From Kingdonia uniflora (lineage: Eukaryota; Streptophyta; Magnoliopsida; Ranunculales; Circaeasteraceae), in the NCBI GenBank assembly GCA_014058105.1, contig JACGCM010002789.1:372001-436000 (forward strand): 64,000 bases of DNA, written 5' to 3'. Position numbers and translations under genes: made by a program. The stretch's first letter is position 1. Every line of letters begins with the position of its first letter. The notes below the pieces were generated by a model. It was not told the origin of the DNA. It was given only the letters and a program-made list of their open reading frames with translations, and did no database searches. This document shows, one piece after another, positions 22,105-33,340 of this stretch.

Positions 22105-22717
22105 TGTTGAGAATAGAGGTAGCTAATCTCTCTTCCATAACAAGAACGATACCCGGAATAAGCTAATCAAGAGAATCAGAATAATAAAGGACACAAGAAT
22201 TCCCGGAGGAGGGAAGTGGAAAACCCTTACAGATAAAAACCATTCCCCGAACAACCTTCTATGATGATAAAATAGGTTACAACGATCTTTCCAAGCTTCT
22301 CAAACTTTAATGTAGTCTCTCAAATTCTAGGTCTCTAGAATTAAACTCACAGTGAAAAGATAACTTAAACAAATAAACTAAGTCCCCTTTATATACTAGG
22401 GATCTAAAATACAAGTAGAACAAATCTCAAGGTAAACTTAACATCCCAAAATAACATCTAAGGCAATCCTACTCATAGCTCGTTCGAACGACTTTAACGA
22501 TAGTTGGTCTCTAGCCCTATAAAACATAACTCGCTCGAACGACGTCCAAACTCGTTCGAATGACTGCTTGGAAGTAAGTTCTAATATGTGAAAATAGATA
22601 ATCTCGTTCGAACGACTTTAAAGCTCGTTTGAACGACTTCCATTTTCGCTCAAACCACTTCGATGATTTTTGTTATTCGAAAATTCCATTATTCACAGTT
22701 CGAGTTCACACCCTACA
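22105..22717 (-). repeat. Copia 3' LTR
   Basis: On the plus strand TGTTGAGAATAG...CACCCTACA, 613 bp. It carries the palindrome array at 22480-22657 and a TATA-like TATATAAAGG (minus strand) near 22384-22393. Confidence 0.85.
22480..22657. promoter_or_regulatory. Array of TCGTTCGAACGA palindromes in copia LTR U3
   Basis: Perfect copies at 22480-22491 and 22604-22615; near copies at 22531-22542 (TCGCTCGAACGA), 22552-22563 (TCGTTCGAATGA), 22625-22636 (TCGTTTGAACGA) and 22646-22657 (TCGCTCAAACCA). Lying 90-270 bp upstream of the LTR TATA motif, this looks like a repeated dimer-binding site or enhancer. Confidence 0.65.
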
Positions 22718-22732
22718 ATCTCCCATTTGAAA
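22718..22732 (-). other. Copia polypurine tract
   Basis: TTCAAATGGGAGAT read on the minus strand directly before the LTR, the classic copia plus-strand primer. Confidence 0.75.
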
Positions 22733-22739
22733 TTGAATC

Positions 22740-24530
22740 CTGTAACCCATCTCCAGATCCCTAAATGAATTGCTCGCACTACCAGGACCTTCAATTTTGA
22801 AAACCCACAGAAGTTGTACATGTCGTCAACTTCTAAAAAGTCTCCACCTTCGTAAACATATCCGCCAGATTCACATCCGTATGAATCTTCACAAGCTTTA
22901 ACACACCGTCCTTGAGGAGTGAGCGAATTTAGTGATATCGAATATCAATGTGCTTGGTCCTAGAGTAAAAAGCTGAGTTCTTCGCTAAGCGTATAGCGCT
23001 TTGACTATCACTATACAACTTAGGAGAAAATTACTCTCTGCCAAGCTCTTTTATCAATCCTTTCAGCCAAACCATACCCTTGCATTCTTCCATAGCTACA
23101 ACATATTCTGCCACTGTCATAGACAATGCTAATATCTATTGTAGCCTAAAAACCCATATAACTGTACCGCTTCCTAATATAAAAATAAAACCACTAGTGC
23201 TCTTCCGCCTATCAATGCCACCCACCATATCAGAATTAATGAAACCCTATAAGTATAATGAGAAGCCCCATAGCATAATGTCATATCTTGAGTCACCTTT
23301 AGATACATCAGTATCTATTTCACAGCTCTCCAATGCCCCTTGTCTAGATTAAACATACACCTTCAAACAACTCCCACTACTTGGGTAATATCTGGTCTCA
23401 TACAAATCATAACGTACATTAGGCTACCAACCGCAGATTGATAAGGAACCTTCCGCATCTCATCGCGATCCTTCTAAGTCTTCGGACAACAATCCTTTGT
23501 TAATTTAAAGTGACTTCCCAATTGTGTACAAATAGCTTTAGAACCATCCATATTGAACCGCTTAAGTACTTTGTCGATGTTCTTAGCTTGAGAAGACTTT
23601 AATTCTCGCTGCTTTTTATTCCTTGTAACACGTATACCAATAACTTGTTTTATTGTACCCAAGTCCTTCATAGAAAACTTCTGGGATAACTATTCCTTCA
23701 ACTTGATAATTTATCCCATGTCAGCACTTGTTACCAACATATCATCATCATACAGAAGTTTGTTCGAACTTTAAATACCGTGATAAAACAACAGTGATCT
23801 GTATTGCTCTTCAAATAACCATTTCTGGATATAAATTGTTCGAACTTTAAATACCACTGTCTCGGCACATGTTTCAAACCATATAAGCTCTTCGTGGGCC
23901 TATACACAAGATCTTCTTTCCATTTAGCCGAATACCCTTCTGGCTGCTTCATATTAATTTCTTCATCAAGGTTGCCGTGAAGAAAAGCTATCTTGACATT
24001 AAGCTACTCAAGATGTAAATCTTCAACTGTAACAATATTCATCACATCCCAAATTGTTGACATCTTCACAACAGGAGCAAAAATCATACCGAAATCAATA
24101 CCTTCTTTCTACTGAAAGCCCTTCACCACAAGTCAAGCCTTGAATCTCCTTGAGCCGTCAGATTCCTGCATTAGTCTTTATACCCAATTGTTGTGCGATT
24201 CTCTCTTCCCTATCAGTAATAGAACAAAATCCCAAATATGATTGACTGTATCTCATCATCCATAGCAAGCTCCCACTTTCTCTTGGCTTCTACATCTAAA
24301 GCCTCCTTGTAACTTTCCGGTTTACCACCATCCATATGTAACAAATAATATAGGAAGTTAATGTACTTAGCCAGAACTCTTGAAATTCTTAGCTCCTTCT
24401 GAAGTGCTATTAAAATGTCTAGATCATTAGGTTAATCTCCTTGATTTGGTACATTGGTCTTAACCATGACTTCTTCATAAAGCTCTTGGGAGGGTTCATC
24501 ATCATCAATGTCGACACTTTCTGCTGCTTT
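22740..24530 (-). pseudogene. Copia reverse transcriptase and RNase H
   Basis: Reading leftward from 24500: YKEALDVEAKRKWELAMDDE, then MKQPEGYSAKWKEDLVYRPT and KSLYGLKHVPRQWYLKFEQF (23952-23820), and in a shifted frame DDDMLVTSADM where YVDDML is expected (about 23725). MKDLGTIKQVIGIRVTRNKK (23671) and DIDVSKGD-like links follow. RNase H: MTVAEYVVAMEECKGMVWLK (about 23080), LYSDSQSAIRLAKNSAFY with the catalytic Asp (about 22985), RTKHIDIRYH and VNLADMFTKV to about 22840. Copies RNA and removes the template. Stops and a frameshift at the catalytic box inactivate it. Confidence 0.85.
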
Positions 24531-24539
24531 ACTTCGACT

Positions 24540-25500
24540 CCTTTCACTAGGTACTTTGAAGTCTTTATATAAGACTTCCTTATTGAATGTAATATTACGG
24601 CTCTAGATAACTTTTTGATTCATCGCATCCCAAAATCGGTACCTAAACTCATCACCACCGTATCCAATAAATATGCACTTCCTCAACTTTGCATCAAAAT
24701 TTGTCCTTGTATCTGAATTATCATGTGCACATGAGGTATAACTGAAAATACACAAGTAAGAAAGGTTTACCTCTTTACTGGTCCATGCTTATTCAGGAAG
24801 TCAAAAATCTAAAGTCGTTGCAAGCCCTCTGTTAATCAAGTACGCCACTGTACTAACTACATCAACCCAAAAATATTTTGGCAATCCAACGTTGAGTCTC
24901 ATACTCCTCGTTCTTTCGTTTATTGTTCGGTTCATACGTTCTGCAACACCATTTTATTGTGGTGTTCCAGGAATAGTCTTCTATCTCATAATCCCGTTTG
25001 ATGCGCAAAAGTCATCAAACTCATTATTATAGTATTCACCCCTGTTATTTGACCAAAGACACTTTAGTTTCAAACTGGTTTCATTTTTATCTAGGGTCCC
25101 TCGAACTCTTAAATTTATCGAACATATCAGATTTGTTCTTCACGAAGTAGACATACAGTTTACGAGTAGTATCATCAATGAAAGTTACATAATAGTGAGA
25201 ACTACCAAGAGATGATACCTTGGTTCATCCTCAAACATATGTGTGTGCAAGATCTGGCTTTCTAGGTTTCTTTGATCTTTAAGTTATTCTGAAACCGACC
25301 TTCTTCTGTTTCGTAAGAATATACTTTTCAGAAAACTTATGATCAACATCATCAAGACCTTCAGGACATAATATACAGCGTTCCATGTCGTAAGCCTCGA
25401 GCTACTACCATAGCTCCCTTTGTAACCTTCCAGAAAGTTACACCAAAGGTACTCACATATCTGCCATCATCCGCCAATTTGCTAACCGATATAAGGTTAT
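24540..25500 (-). pseudogene. Copia integrase region
   Basis: Degraded minus-strand frames upstream of RT. The C-terminal part reads KLRKCIFIGYGGDEFRYRFW (about 24640-24700) and VIxSRNITFNKEVLYKDF, the standard copia integrase tail (KCIFLGY, DV.F.E). The core between about 24750 and 25400 is heavily frameshifted, so catalytic residues could not be placed with confidence. Confidence 0.7.
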
Positions 25501-26552
25501 GCCCCAATTTGGGTATAAGTCATGCATTTTGGAAACCAACGTTCCCCCTGAAGGTAACATCAGCCTAGCATTTCTCTTTTCAGTAATATTACGTGCACTG
25601 TTATATGTAAAAAGGGCCATACCGAAGCCACCTTTAATAATATTGGTTTGGAAACCTACGTTTATAGTAGCATGGAAAGAGGCACCCGAATCAGCTATCC
25701 AAGATTCATTAGCATCGTCACACGAATGTAATAGAGCCTTGCCAGAACTAAGCTCCTCGGTAAGGTTTATTGTATCTTTCTCCTTATCATTATCTATCTT
25801 AGAAGAAGAATTGCAATCTCGCCTGAAGTGACCCTTCTTTATACAAGTCTAACATACACCGGGTGGCTAAGACTTTCCTCTTTACTGTGATTGTCCCCTT
25901 TAATATTTTGGCCCTAATCTATAAGACCTCCCACTTTCCTTGACATTCAACACACTGTTGTTTGAACTCGAAGAGGGCTAAGATGTTTTACGCCTATTAT
26001 CTTTACTCATAATCAAAGAGACTATAGTATCAAATTTGATGTCTACCTTTCCCGATGTTCCTCATAGCTGTAATGATCCCTTCCCAGCTTTCAGGCATCT
26101 GCCCCAAAATATCCCACGCCTCTCACCTCCTCTGTACAAGTAATTTTAATAGATTATAGTTGAGCATTAATGGTATTGAACTTACTGATATGAGCTTGCA
26201 CACTCCCATTATCCTTTATTTTCAAAGTAAGCAAGGACCGTAGAAGGTGTACCTTGTTTGCCCCAGACGGTTCCAAGTACATGACGGACAATATCTCCAT
26301 CAAACCCTTCATTGTTATAAGTTTGGAGATTATGTGCAGAGTCTAAGATGACAGTGCTAACCTAGCGGTTCCAAGTGCCTTATGATTCAATCACGCCTAC
26401 TTAGCAACATCAAAATCTGCTAGCTTCATCTCAACTCTGCCTAGTGGTAAATAAAGATCCTTCTTATAGAGGTAATCTTCTATCTGCATCTTTCACACTC
26501 CAAAATTACATCCATTAAACTTTATGATATTCAATTTTTCCTGATCGGCCAT
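25500..26552 (-). pseudogene. Copia gag and protease
   Basis: Start at 26552: MADQEKLNIIKFNG followed by a stop where Trp is expected (NFGV-stop-KMQIEDYLYKKDL), then RSLLTLKIKDNGSVQAHISK (near 26200). A CCHC zinc knuckle of the type C-x2-C-x4-H-x4-C (C-stop-TCIKKGHFRRDC, 25816-25855) marks the nucleocapsid. Protease follows with WIADSGASFHATINV; the active-site DSGA is at 25681-25692. The frame is open from 25831 back through the protease. Gag packages the RNA and the protease matures the polyprotein. Confidence 0.8.
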
Positions 26553-26583
26553 CGCTTTTCGCCATACAAGCCCTGTAACACTT

Positions 26584-26595
26584 ATTTTGACACCA
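26584..26595 (-). other. Copia primer-binding site
   Basis: Minus strand TGGTGTCAAAAT next to the 5' LTR. It resembles the initiator-Met tRNA site TGGTATCAGAGC with several changes. Confidence 0.65.
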
Positions 26596-26597
26596 AT

Positions 26598-27030
26598 TAT
26601 TGAGAATAAAGGTATCTAATCTCTCATCCACGACAAGAATGATACGCGGAATAAGCTAATCAAGAGAATTAATCAAAAAAGAACAATAAAGGACACAAGA
26701 ATTCCCTGATGAGGGAAGTGGAAAACTCTTACAGATAAAAAACCACTCCCGAACAATCTACTATGATGATCAAATAGGTTACAATGATCTCTCCAAGCTT
26801 CTCAAGCTTTAATAGAGTCTCTCAAATTCTAGGTCTCTTAAATTAAACTTACAGTGAAAAAATAGCTTAAACAAATAAACTAAGTCCCCTTTAAATACAA
26901 GAGAACTAAAATTCAAGTAGAAACGATCTCGAGGCAAACTCAACGTCCCAGAATAACATCTAAGGCAAACCTATGCATAGCTCATTCGAATGACTCTAAG
27001 CTCGTTTGAATGACTTTAACGCTAGTTGTG
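26598..27030 (-). repeat. Copia 5' LTR, truncated by insertion of B
   Basis: Aligns with 22105-22530. Homology stops at GCTAGTTG near 27028, where the B LTR begins. It includes a doubly mutated but still palindromic TCATTCGAATGA at 26982-26993 and TCGTTTGAATGA at 27002-27013. The remaining LTR must lie beyond the right end of the window. Confidence 0.85.
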
Positions 27031-27544
27031 TGTAATGGTGTGTTTTTTGAAAGGATAATCTTCGCCAATAATTTTTGTAAGGAAAGTACAATAATAACTT
27101 AAATAAGAAATTTTTTACATGGAAAACACAGTAAAGGCTGAGAAAGACCATGACCTCGAGGAGGGTTTTGATGTAAAATCCAAAAGGTTACTAGTTATTA
27201 TAAGTTTTAGAGTGACTGTAGGGTAATGAAGTAAAGATAGTAGGGTTACAGATCTTGAATAATCCATTATCCGCCTGTATTTATAGTAGATATATGCAGT
27301 TTACAAAAAGAAAGAAACAATCTTCTATTTCGAGGAGAGTAGGCAAACTTTACGGATCTCTAACAGCCCTTTCTTGACCAGGTACAATGGCTACTTTTAG
27401 TAGGTCGCGAACTTATGGTAACTTTGTGACTATTGTCTCCCTTCGACTATGCAATGCTGTCTGTCTTCGACTATGTAATGCTAACTGTCTTTGACTATGT
27501 TATGCAGGCTTATCCTTGTTGAATCTGAGAAATATGCTACTACA
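27031..27544 (-). repeat. Element B 3' LTR
   Basis: Plus strand TGTAATGGTGTG...ATGCTACTACA, 514 bp. Same family as the D LTRs but without their 194-bp internal duplication. A TATA-like TATAAATA (minus strand) lies near 27280. Confidence 0.85.
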
Positions 27545-28680
27545 ATTACCCCAATCTTGTCAGAAGTACTTGTGGTTGTGCTGAGAAGAAGTTGGAATTT
27601 GAAAAGGTTGCCGAATATCATTAAAAGTCTTCATGTTGTCATTTCCGAGGTGAAAGTTAAGTGAACCTGGTCGTGTCTTTCCCGAGAAGCAATTAATACA
27701 GAACATTGGACCTGGTAAATAAAGGTAGGGTATAAATTGAAGGTATTAAGAATGATTTTTTGGTGGTGTATTGTAAAGATGCCTCCCCAAGTGTTGCGTT
27801 GAAAGTTGCCTGGGATGAAGTCGATGACCAAAACGACTAAACTAAGGTAAAATTCTGTCCGAAACTGTTACTTTGTGATCCTGCAATTGATATCATCATG
27901 TTGTGGATAGTGGGGGAAGGTAGAGTTAGAGAGTGTATTCACGTGGGATATCTGTTTGGGTTAGTTTTAGTTTCCGTTGGTGAAGGTATGAAAGCTGATC
28001 ACAGTGTTGGGGGAGGAGGGGGTACTACTAATATTAAAGACGAGGATGTGAAGGCTGGTTGGGCGTCCATGGATCCTGTCGAACGAAGGAGGCTTGTTGC
28101 AAATTTCTGATGCCAAGCTTTTAGAGGAGAAATACTGTTTAAAAGTTCCCTGACCTAAGTTTCTTAGAATCTCGTTGCCCTGCTGACAGAGCAAATGTTA
28201 GATTTTGGTGATAAGAAGCTGAAAATGTCAAATTCTGGTAAAAAGATTTAATAATGTCAGATTCTAGGGAAAAAATGTTATCAACTAGCCAATCAAGTTG
28301 AATGTAAAGAAAGAAATGCATTTGGATGTAATGTAATCGAATGAATGATTTTGTCGAATGTAAATTGTAATTGATAGCTCAAATGAATAAACTTTTTTTT
28401 CGACGCTTTGTGTTGTTAAATAAACAAATTAGACAAAGTAGAATAATATCGAAGTATAATGTGTGTTGTGTATAATTTCAAGTATAACATATCTCAAAGT
28501 ATTATTTATTGTATGGGGTCAGGAAAAGATTACGAGGTTGATTAATTTGACTGTTTAAATGGTAAAGTTCCAAGGATAAATAAATGCTTATTGTGTTGAC
28601 TTAGATTGTGTAGGACTATAAGTTTTCCCAGGATATTTTTAAATTAAGAGTTGTGTTTGAAGAAATGGTAAAGACTAGAT
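27545..28680 (+). other. Element B LTR-proximal antisense region, no firm gene
   Basis: Sequence just inside the LTR is shared with D (54500-54720), including GTCATTTCCGAGG-like and CCCGAGAAGCA-like blocks. An open 70-residue plus-strand frame at 27898-28110 (VSVGEGMKADHS.., DPVERRRLVANF) sits where small antisense gene 1 lies in A and C, but I see no convincing similarity. Confidence 0.35.
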
Positions 28681-29467
28681 CTCAAGTGCGGAATGAGGTG
28701 TTCAGACATTTTTAAGTTAAGTATTGGGAATTATATAGTTGGTATTTTGGTAATTAGAATGCTAACATTTACATAGAATATCATGTTAAACAAAATTAGG
28801 AAGAGATGAGCGAGGTAGAGGCGTAGGATGCTGAAGAGGATTTCCAGTTTCTCTGTCAACTGTAATTTTGGAGTCCACCTGAACGTATGAGTTGTATGTA
28901 TACCCAAGCGAAGATGTTAATTTGGAAAGAAGATGCTGCTACAGTTAGGAGTTTATGAATTCTATTTATAGAAGTAGTTAAATGTAATGGTCGATTTATG
29001 CTTGAAGAAGAAATGATGATAGAATTTAATGTCAGTAGTTGTCAATGTTTGTCATTTGATCGAATATATTTCGGACTTAGTAAAAGTTTGGAATGTAGTA
29101 ATGTTTTGCTTGATTATATTAGTAATGTCGAATAAAATTTTAAAATTTGATCTGATTAATGAAGATTTGTTGTAGATATAGGGATTCACAAATAAAGTAA
29201 AAATGTGTGAAGGTAGTGAGAGGATTAAACATGGCGAGGTGTGATCTATAATGTAAAATTTTGAAGTATAGGGAAGATGATGTACAACATCTTTGTGAGA
29301 AGATAGGTTGTGCTTTGTTGTGTACGAATATGTCAGAGGAAGTTCTTCAAGATATGGAAGGATTAAAGCAAGAATGTAGGGGTTTGTTGGTGCTGAGAAG
29401 GCAAAGAATCAAAGACTTTGAGAAAAGATTTTTAAGGCATTATGCTCGGTTACTCGAACGGTCATGA
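28681..29467 (+). pseudogene. Element B remnants of small antisense gene(s)
   Basis: Near 28672 the plus strand reads MVKTRSQVRNEVFRHF then a stop, matching the start of small antisense gene 2 in A (MVRTHSQRVRQEM) and C (MVFTRF). Downstream, acidic frames with stops (EEDFQFLCQL, MLIWKEDAATVRSL, MLEEEMMIEFNVSSCQC) and an open 68-residue frame at 29261-29467 (MKYREDDVQHLCEKIGCALL..) occur. Order fits the cassette in A and C, but most of the protein is not recognisable. Confidence 0.4.
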
Positions 29468-30357
29468 AACGGTGCGATGAACAGTCGCGGGGTTTATAAA
29501 TAGTTTAGAGGTGGGCGACTATTCATATTTTACAAATTCTGAAAAATCCATTCAAGTGTGAACTCATTGTACTCATTATTGGAATCGTTGTTAATAATTG
29601 GGAAGGAGGAGATCAGTGTTTTGATTAATACAACAAAGCGGGCGCAACAAATGGATACCAAAATAACGCGATTACAAGGTTAGTAATTGTGTTGATTGTG
29701 TATGTTCCTTGATTGATTACATGTAAATATTGGTAGATGTATGTATGTCTAGTGTATTGGTAGGAGAAATTTATATAAGGTTAGATGGATTGGAAGTTAT
29801 TGAGATTCAACTGTGTCAGGGTTTGGATGGCATCCCCAGGGTAACAGAGCCGTAATGGGTTATAAAGGTATTGTGGTGAGAGAGATGTGATTAATTGGTG
29901 GTGAGGAGTGGAGAGAGGGATTGGTGGGTGTCGTGATGAGTACGGCGCGACTATAGGGAATTTATTAGGATTTCAGCGAGATTGTTCGAATTAACTTTCT
30001 TGTTAGGTTCGATTTGGCTGAATTTTACGTCGGAGAAGGTGATGTCCCATATTTTTGAAAGGTTGTATTTTGGCGGGAAATAGGTGAAGTATGATCGAGA
30101 ACTCTTAAGATTCCTAAACTTCGACCAAAAAAAAATTACTACAGTAATCGATGATTTATGACTTAATGAATATATAGTTAAATTGTATCGAGAACTGAAT
30201 GTAGTAAGTGTAAACTAACCATAATGATAGTAGTAGATTGTAATGATAGTAATGGGAGACAACTATGCGAATATGAACATATGAACATATATATGTATTA
30301 GATATGATAGATACTAATTGTTGTTAAAAATAGAATCTGATTTTTAGGCTCTTAAAA

Positions 30358-32626
30358 ATGGCTAAACCAACTCAAGTCAATGATAACGATATATACGAGA
30401 GCCTTAAAGATGTAGAGCCCCCGATGATTGATGTAGCTACCTGTGTACAACAGTTGCGAGGTATATATAGGGTAGGGTTGAGTTGTGCAGGCTCAGCTGG
30501 TGTTGGCAAGTTTTGGGTGGCACCTGGGATTGTCGAATTGTCTGATGAGGAGGTTACCCTGACAGATGTGAATCGCGAGCCATGGGCTAGTGATCGAGAA
30601 GGTCGCGGGGGTTGGGAAGAAGATGTAGAGGAAGCTGAGGAAGCTTGTTATAGAGAGGGTCCAGAAATGAAGGAAATACTAAATTTTAAGAAGAAGTATG
30701 ATATTCCTAGAAATATTTTGTTAGAGAAGTAACAATATGATATGATCGACCAGAAAGTACCCTTGGGCAAGATTCTCATGCATCAAGAACTAATTAAGAA
30801 GGGGTTGAAGTTTCCTCTTCGAGCTGACCAAAAGAAGTTGATGAATTTCTTTGATGTGGCACCTTGTCAGTTCAATCCAAATGTATATGACTGTTTCACA
30901 TATGTGGGGCACTAATTCGTAGACTTAAGTTAAGGGGGGAAGAGTTGATCACTGTTGACTATTTATGTGTGTACTACACACTCAAGATGAACCTGATGAA
31001 AGTAGGCTATCGCTACTTGGTGAGGTTTTTGAAGAGACCGTTGTTCTACGATATGGTGTCAACAGGAGGGTGATATAGCGATGAACATTTACTCGTGTCC
31101 AGGAACTATAAGTTTAACAAAAAAGACCCTGGGGTACCCTTAAAGAGAAAGACTTTTTACTTAGGTTTGTTGTTATGTAACGTAAATATCAATGTTTTGA
31201 AGTGGTGAATGTGATGTAAATTGTTTGTAACTATATTTTGTTTATGTGCAGCTTTGAAGGTGGTCGATAGGAATTCTAAAGTACAAAAAGAATTGTACAA
31301 GATCAGGATGGGGTTCTTTGGTTGGATCGACAATTTTGTCATTGGCAAAGAGCGAGTAAGTTCCCTTTTTCAAGAGGCAGGTTTAAAAAGGTTGAGGGCG
31401 AAAGGGTCAAAGGTCCCTGTAATCGACAGTAAGATATCGGCGAAGAACAAGAGGTTTGCAGAGTCTAGTCTTCCATTGGAAAATCCTTCTTTTGCTGGGT
31501 ATACGACTGACTCCAAGTCTACGGAGACAGACTTGTTATTTTCAGAAACATTGGGAAAGAGTATGAAGAAAAGGGCAGCGAGCCCAGTTGTTACTCCTTT
31601 AGGTTCTCCTAAGAGGAATTCTTGATGGTCGACAATGGAGGAGGGGGTGAAGATTGACAAACCAGCTAATTTTCCGGATGGGCGTCCTCCACGGGGTAGA
31701 ACAAGTGCACTTCCAAAGAAGAAGGGGAGTAGAGAGTCGTCGTAGAACAATTTTGTCGAGGAATCTATGATTGAAGTCCAGATGATGATAGATTCTTATA
31801 TGTCGGGGAAAAATGTTTTACAGGCTGAAGTTGATTATTATTTAGTTGGGGATGAGAGCATGAATACATTTTACAGCGAGGGCCATCAAAACATGTCGAA
31901 GGTGAGAAATTTTTCTACTCTGCTTTGATTTAAGAAACCGGTATGTAATTTGAATACTCAACTTATGAATGTAATACAGATCAAGAAGTTATTGACGGAG
32001 GCAAAAGATCTTATTATAGGTAGTAGTGACCTTGCAAATCAGGTGCTGGCATATAAAAGCATTGATAAAGATTTGGCAAGGGAGAAAGAAGCTCTGATCG
32101 ATAATAAGGAGTTGAATACAATGCTGAATATCTACAAGCTGGAAGCTCGAAAGGTAAAGGACGTTTCTCTTCGTGACGCAAAGAAAACGTGGGTGAAGGA
32201 AAAAGATTAGACATTGGCATTGCTTTGAACAAATTTTGAGAAGGATGCAAGGGAATAGATTGCCAATGCACGAAAGGTTATAAAGCTGGAACATGGTAAG
32301 ATTTTGGATGAGGTTAGGGCTTAGTTGATAGTGGAAAATTTAGATACTTGTAAGAAGGTGAGGGCCCACTATGTAGAGCAGTACGATATGCTAGAGCTGA
32401 GGAAGGATCATTACAAGGGGCTGCCAAGTCTGGTGGTGTTGTCTTCAAGGACTCAGATTTAGACGATGATGTTCTAGAGACTCCTAAAGTTCCTAGTGGG
32501 ACGGAATTCATCGATGATTTGGTGATGATGGAAGCTGATGGTTTGCGTCCTAGGAAGTTAACAAATGTGTTTGCGCCTAAAGGTTCGTTGAAAGTGGATA
32601 AAGTAGTCGCTTCTCCTATAGTTTAA
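30358..32626 (+). pseudogene. Element B large antisense gene, PF04195-like plus coiled coil
   Basis: Starts MAKPTQVNDNDIYESLKDVE at 30358. After a stop at 30730 the same frame reads [20 protein letters not shown] and [19 protein letters not shown] (30790-30910), the equivalent of IPLTF..GVINVL..CPVQLNG in A and like the 'putative gypsy type' domain. A shifted frame continues [14 protein letters not shown]. An acceptor-like TTTATGTGCAG near 31250 leads into [21 protein letters not shown] clean GT-AG intron at 31902-31979 (78 bp) joins GHQNMSK to [18 protein letters not shown] in frame. The coiled coil follows ([31 protein letters not shown]-stop-LIVENLD; KVRAHYVEQYDMLELRKDHY). It ends KVDKVVASPIV. 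Several stops. Confidence 0.7.
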
Positions 32627-33340
32627 ATAATTTTCTTGTAAACAGTTGGATGTTTGAAAGAGAAATGTAAAATTAGTCAATAGGATTTGAACAATTTTAA
32701 TTATATAATGCTTTGAATGATAAATTTTTGTTGTCGAAGAAAAGATTTTTGTTTTTGTTTTCAAATATTTTGATGCATAGTTGTTGTAAATTATGCTAAG
32801 TGTTGAAATTCGATAAGAATGATATTTTAGGAATATGATTTTAACTCTAAGCAGATAAGTAAGGAATGCCTGTTGGCATGATTAGTCAACGATGGCAAAG
32901 AAATGACAAGTAATATGAAGGATTACCAGATGTGTATTCTCAGTGGGATCTCTGGATGTAGATTCGAAAAGAATATAATATGTTATATTTGGTTTAATAT
33001 GTAAGGAATGCGAAGAAGAGTATCCTGTGATTGGATAGTTTTTGTGTGAAATTGAATGATAGTCTGGATGCATACTTCTCAAGTGGAGTGAGACTAAGTA
33101 ATGATAGTAAAGATGTTTGATTGTTTGATGCATACTTATCAAGTATGGATCGAGATCAAGTTTAAGATTGTAAAGATGATTGATTATCTGATGTTTACTT
33201 ATAATGTATGGGTCGAGAACAGCAAAGATAGAAAGATGTAAGTGACAGTAGAGATTGTTTTATTGGAAACGATGATAATTGCTACAGTTGTTATCTGTAA
33301 AAAAAAATCAGTTGAGCTATCCCATAGATATTAAAGTTGA
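32627..33340. repeat. Spacer in B with a 60-63-bp tandem repeat (33067-33240)
   Basis: GATGCATACTTNTCAAGT recurs at 33067 and 33127, with a diverged copy (GATGTTTACTTATAA) at 33190. D keeps one such copy near 55718. The rest of the spacer has no gene. Confidence 0.65.

Larger units (their letters stand above)
22105..27030 (-). mobile_element. Ty1/copia retrotransposon, right LTR truncated by element B
   Basis: Left (3') LTR 22105-22717, right (5') LTR 26598-27030 cut short. Polypurine tract CAAATGGGAGAT (minus strand) abuts the 3' LTR, and a TGGTGTCA primer site abuts the 5' LTR. Coding order gag-PR-INT-RT-RNaseH on the minus strand defines copia. All frames are broken. It sits in element G. 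Confidence 0.9.

Noticed and set aside
31370..31750. 126-residue minus-strand open frame
   Set aside because: Shadow of the B large antisense gene, which matches D and has an intron joining its exons.
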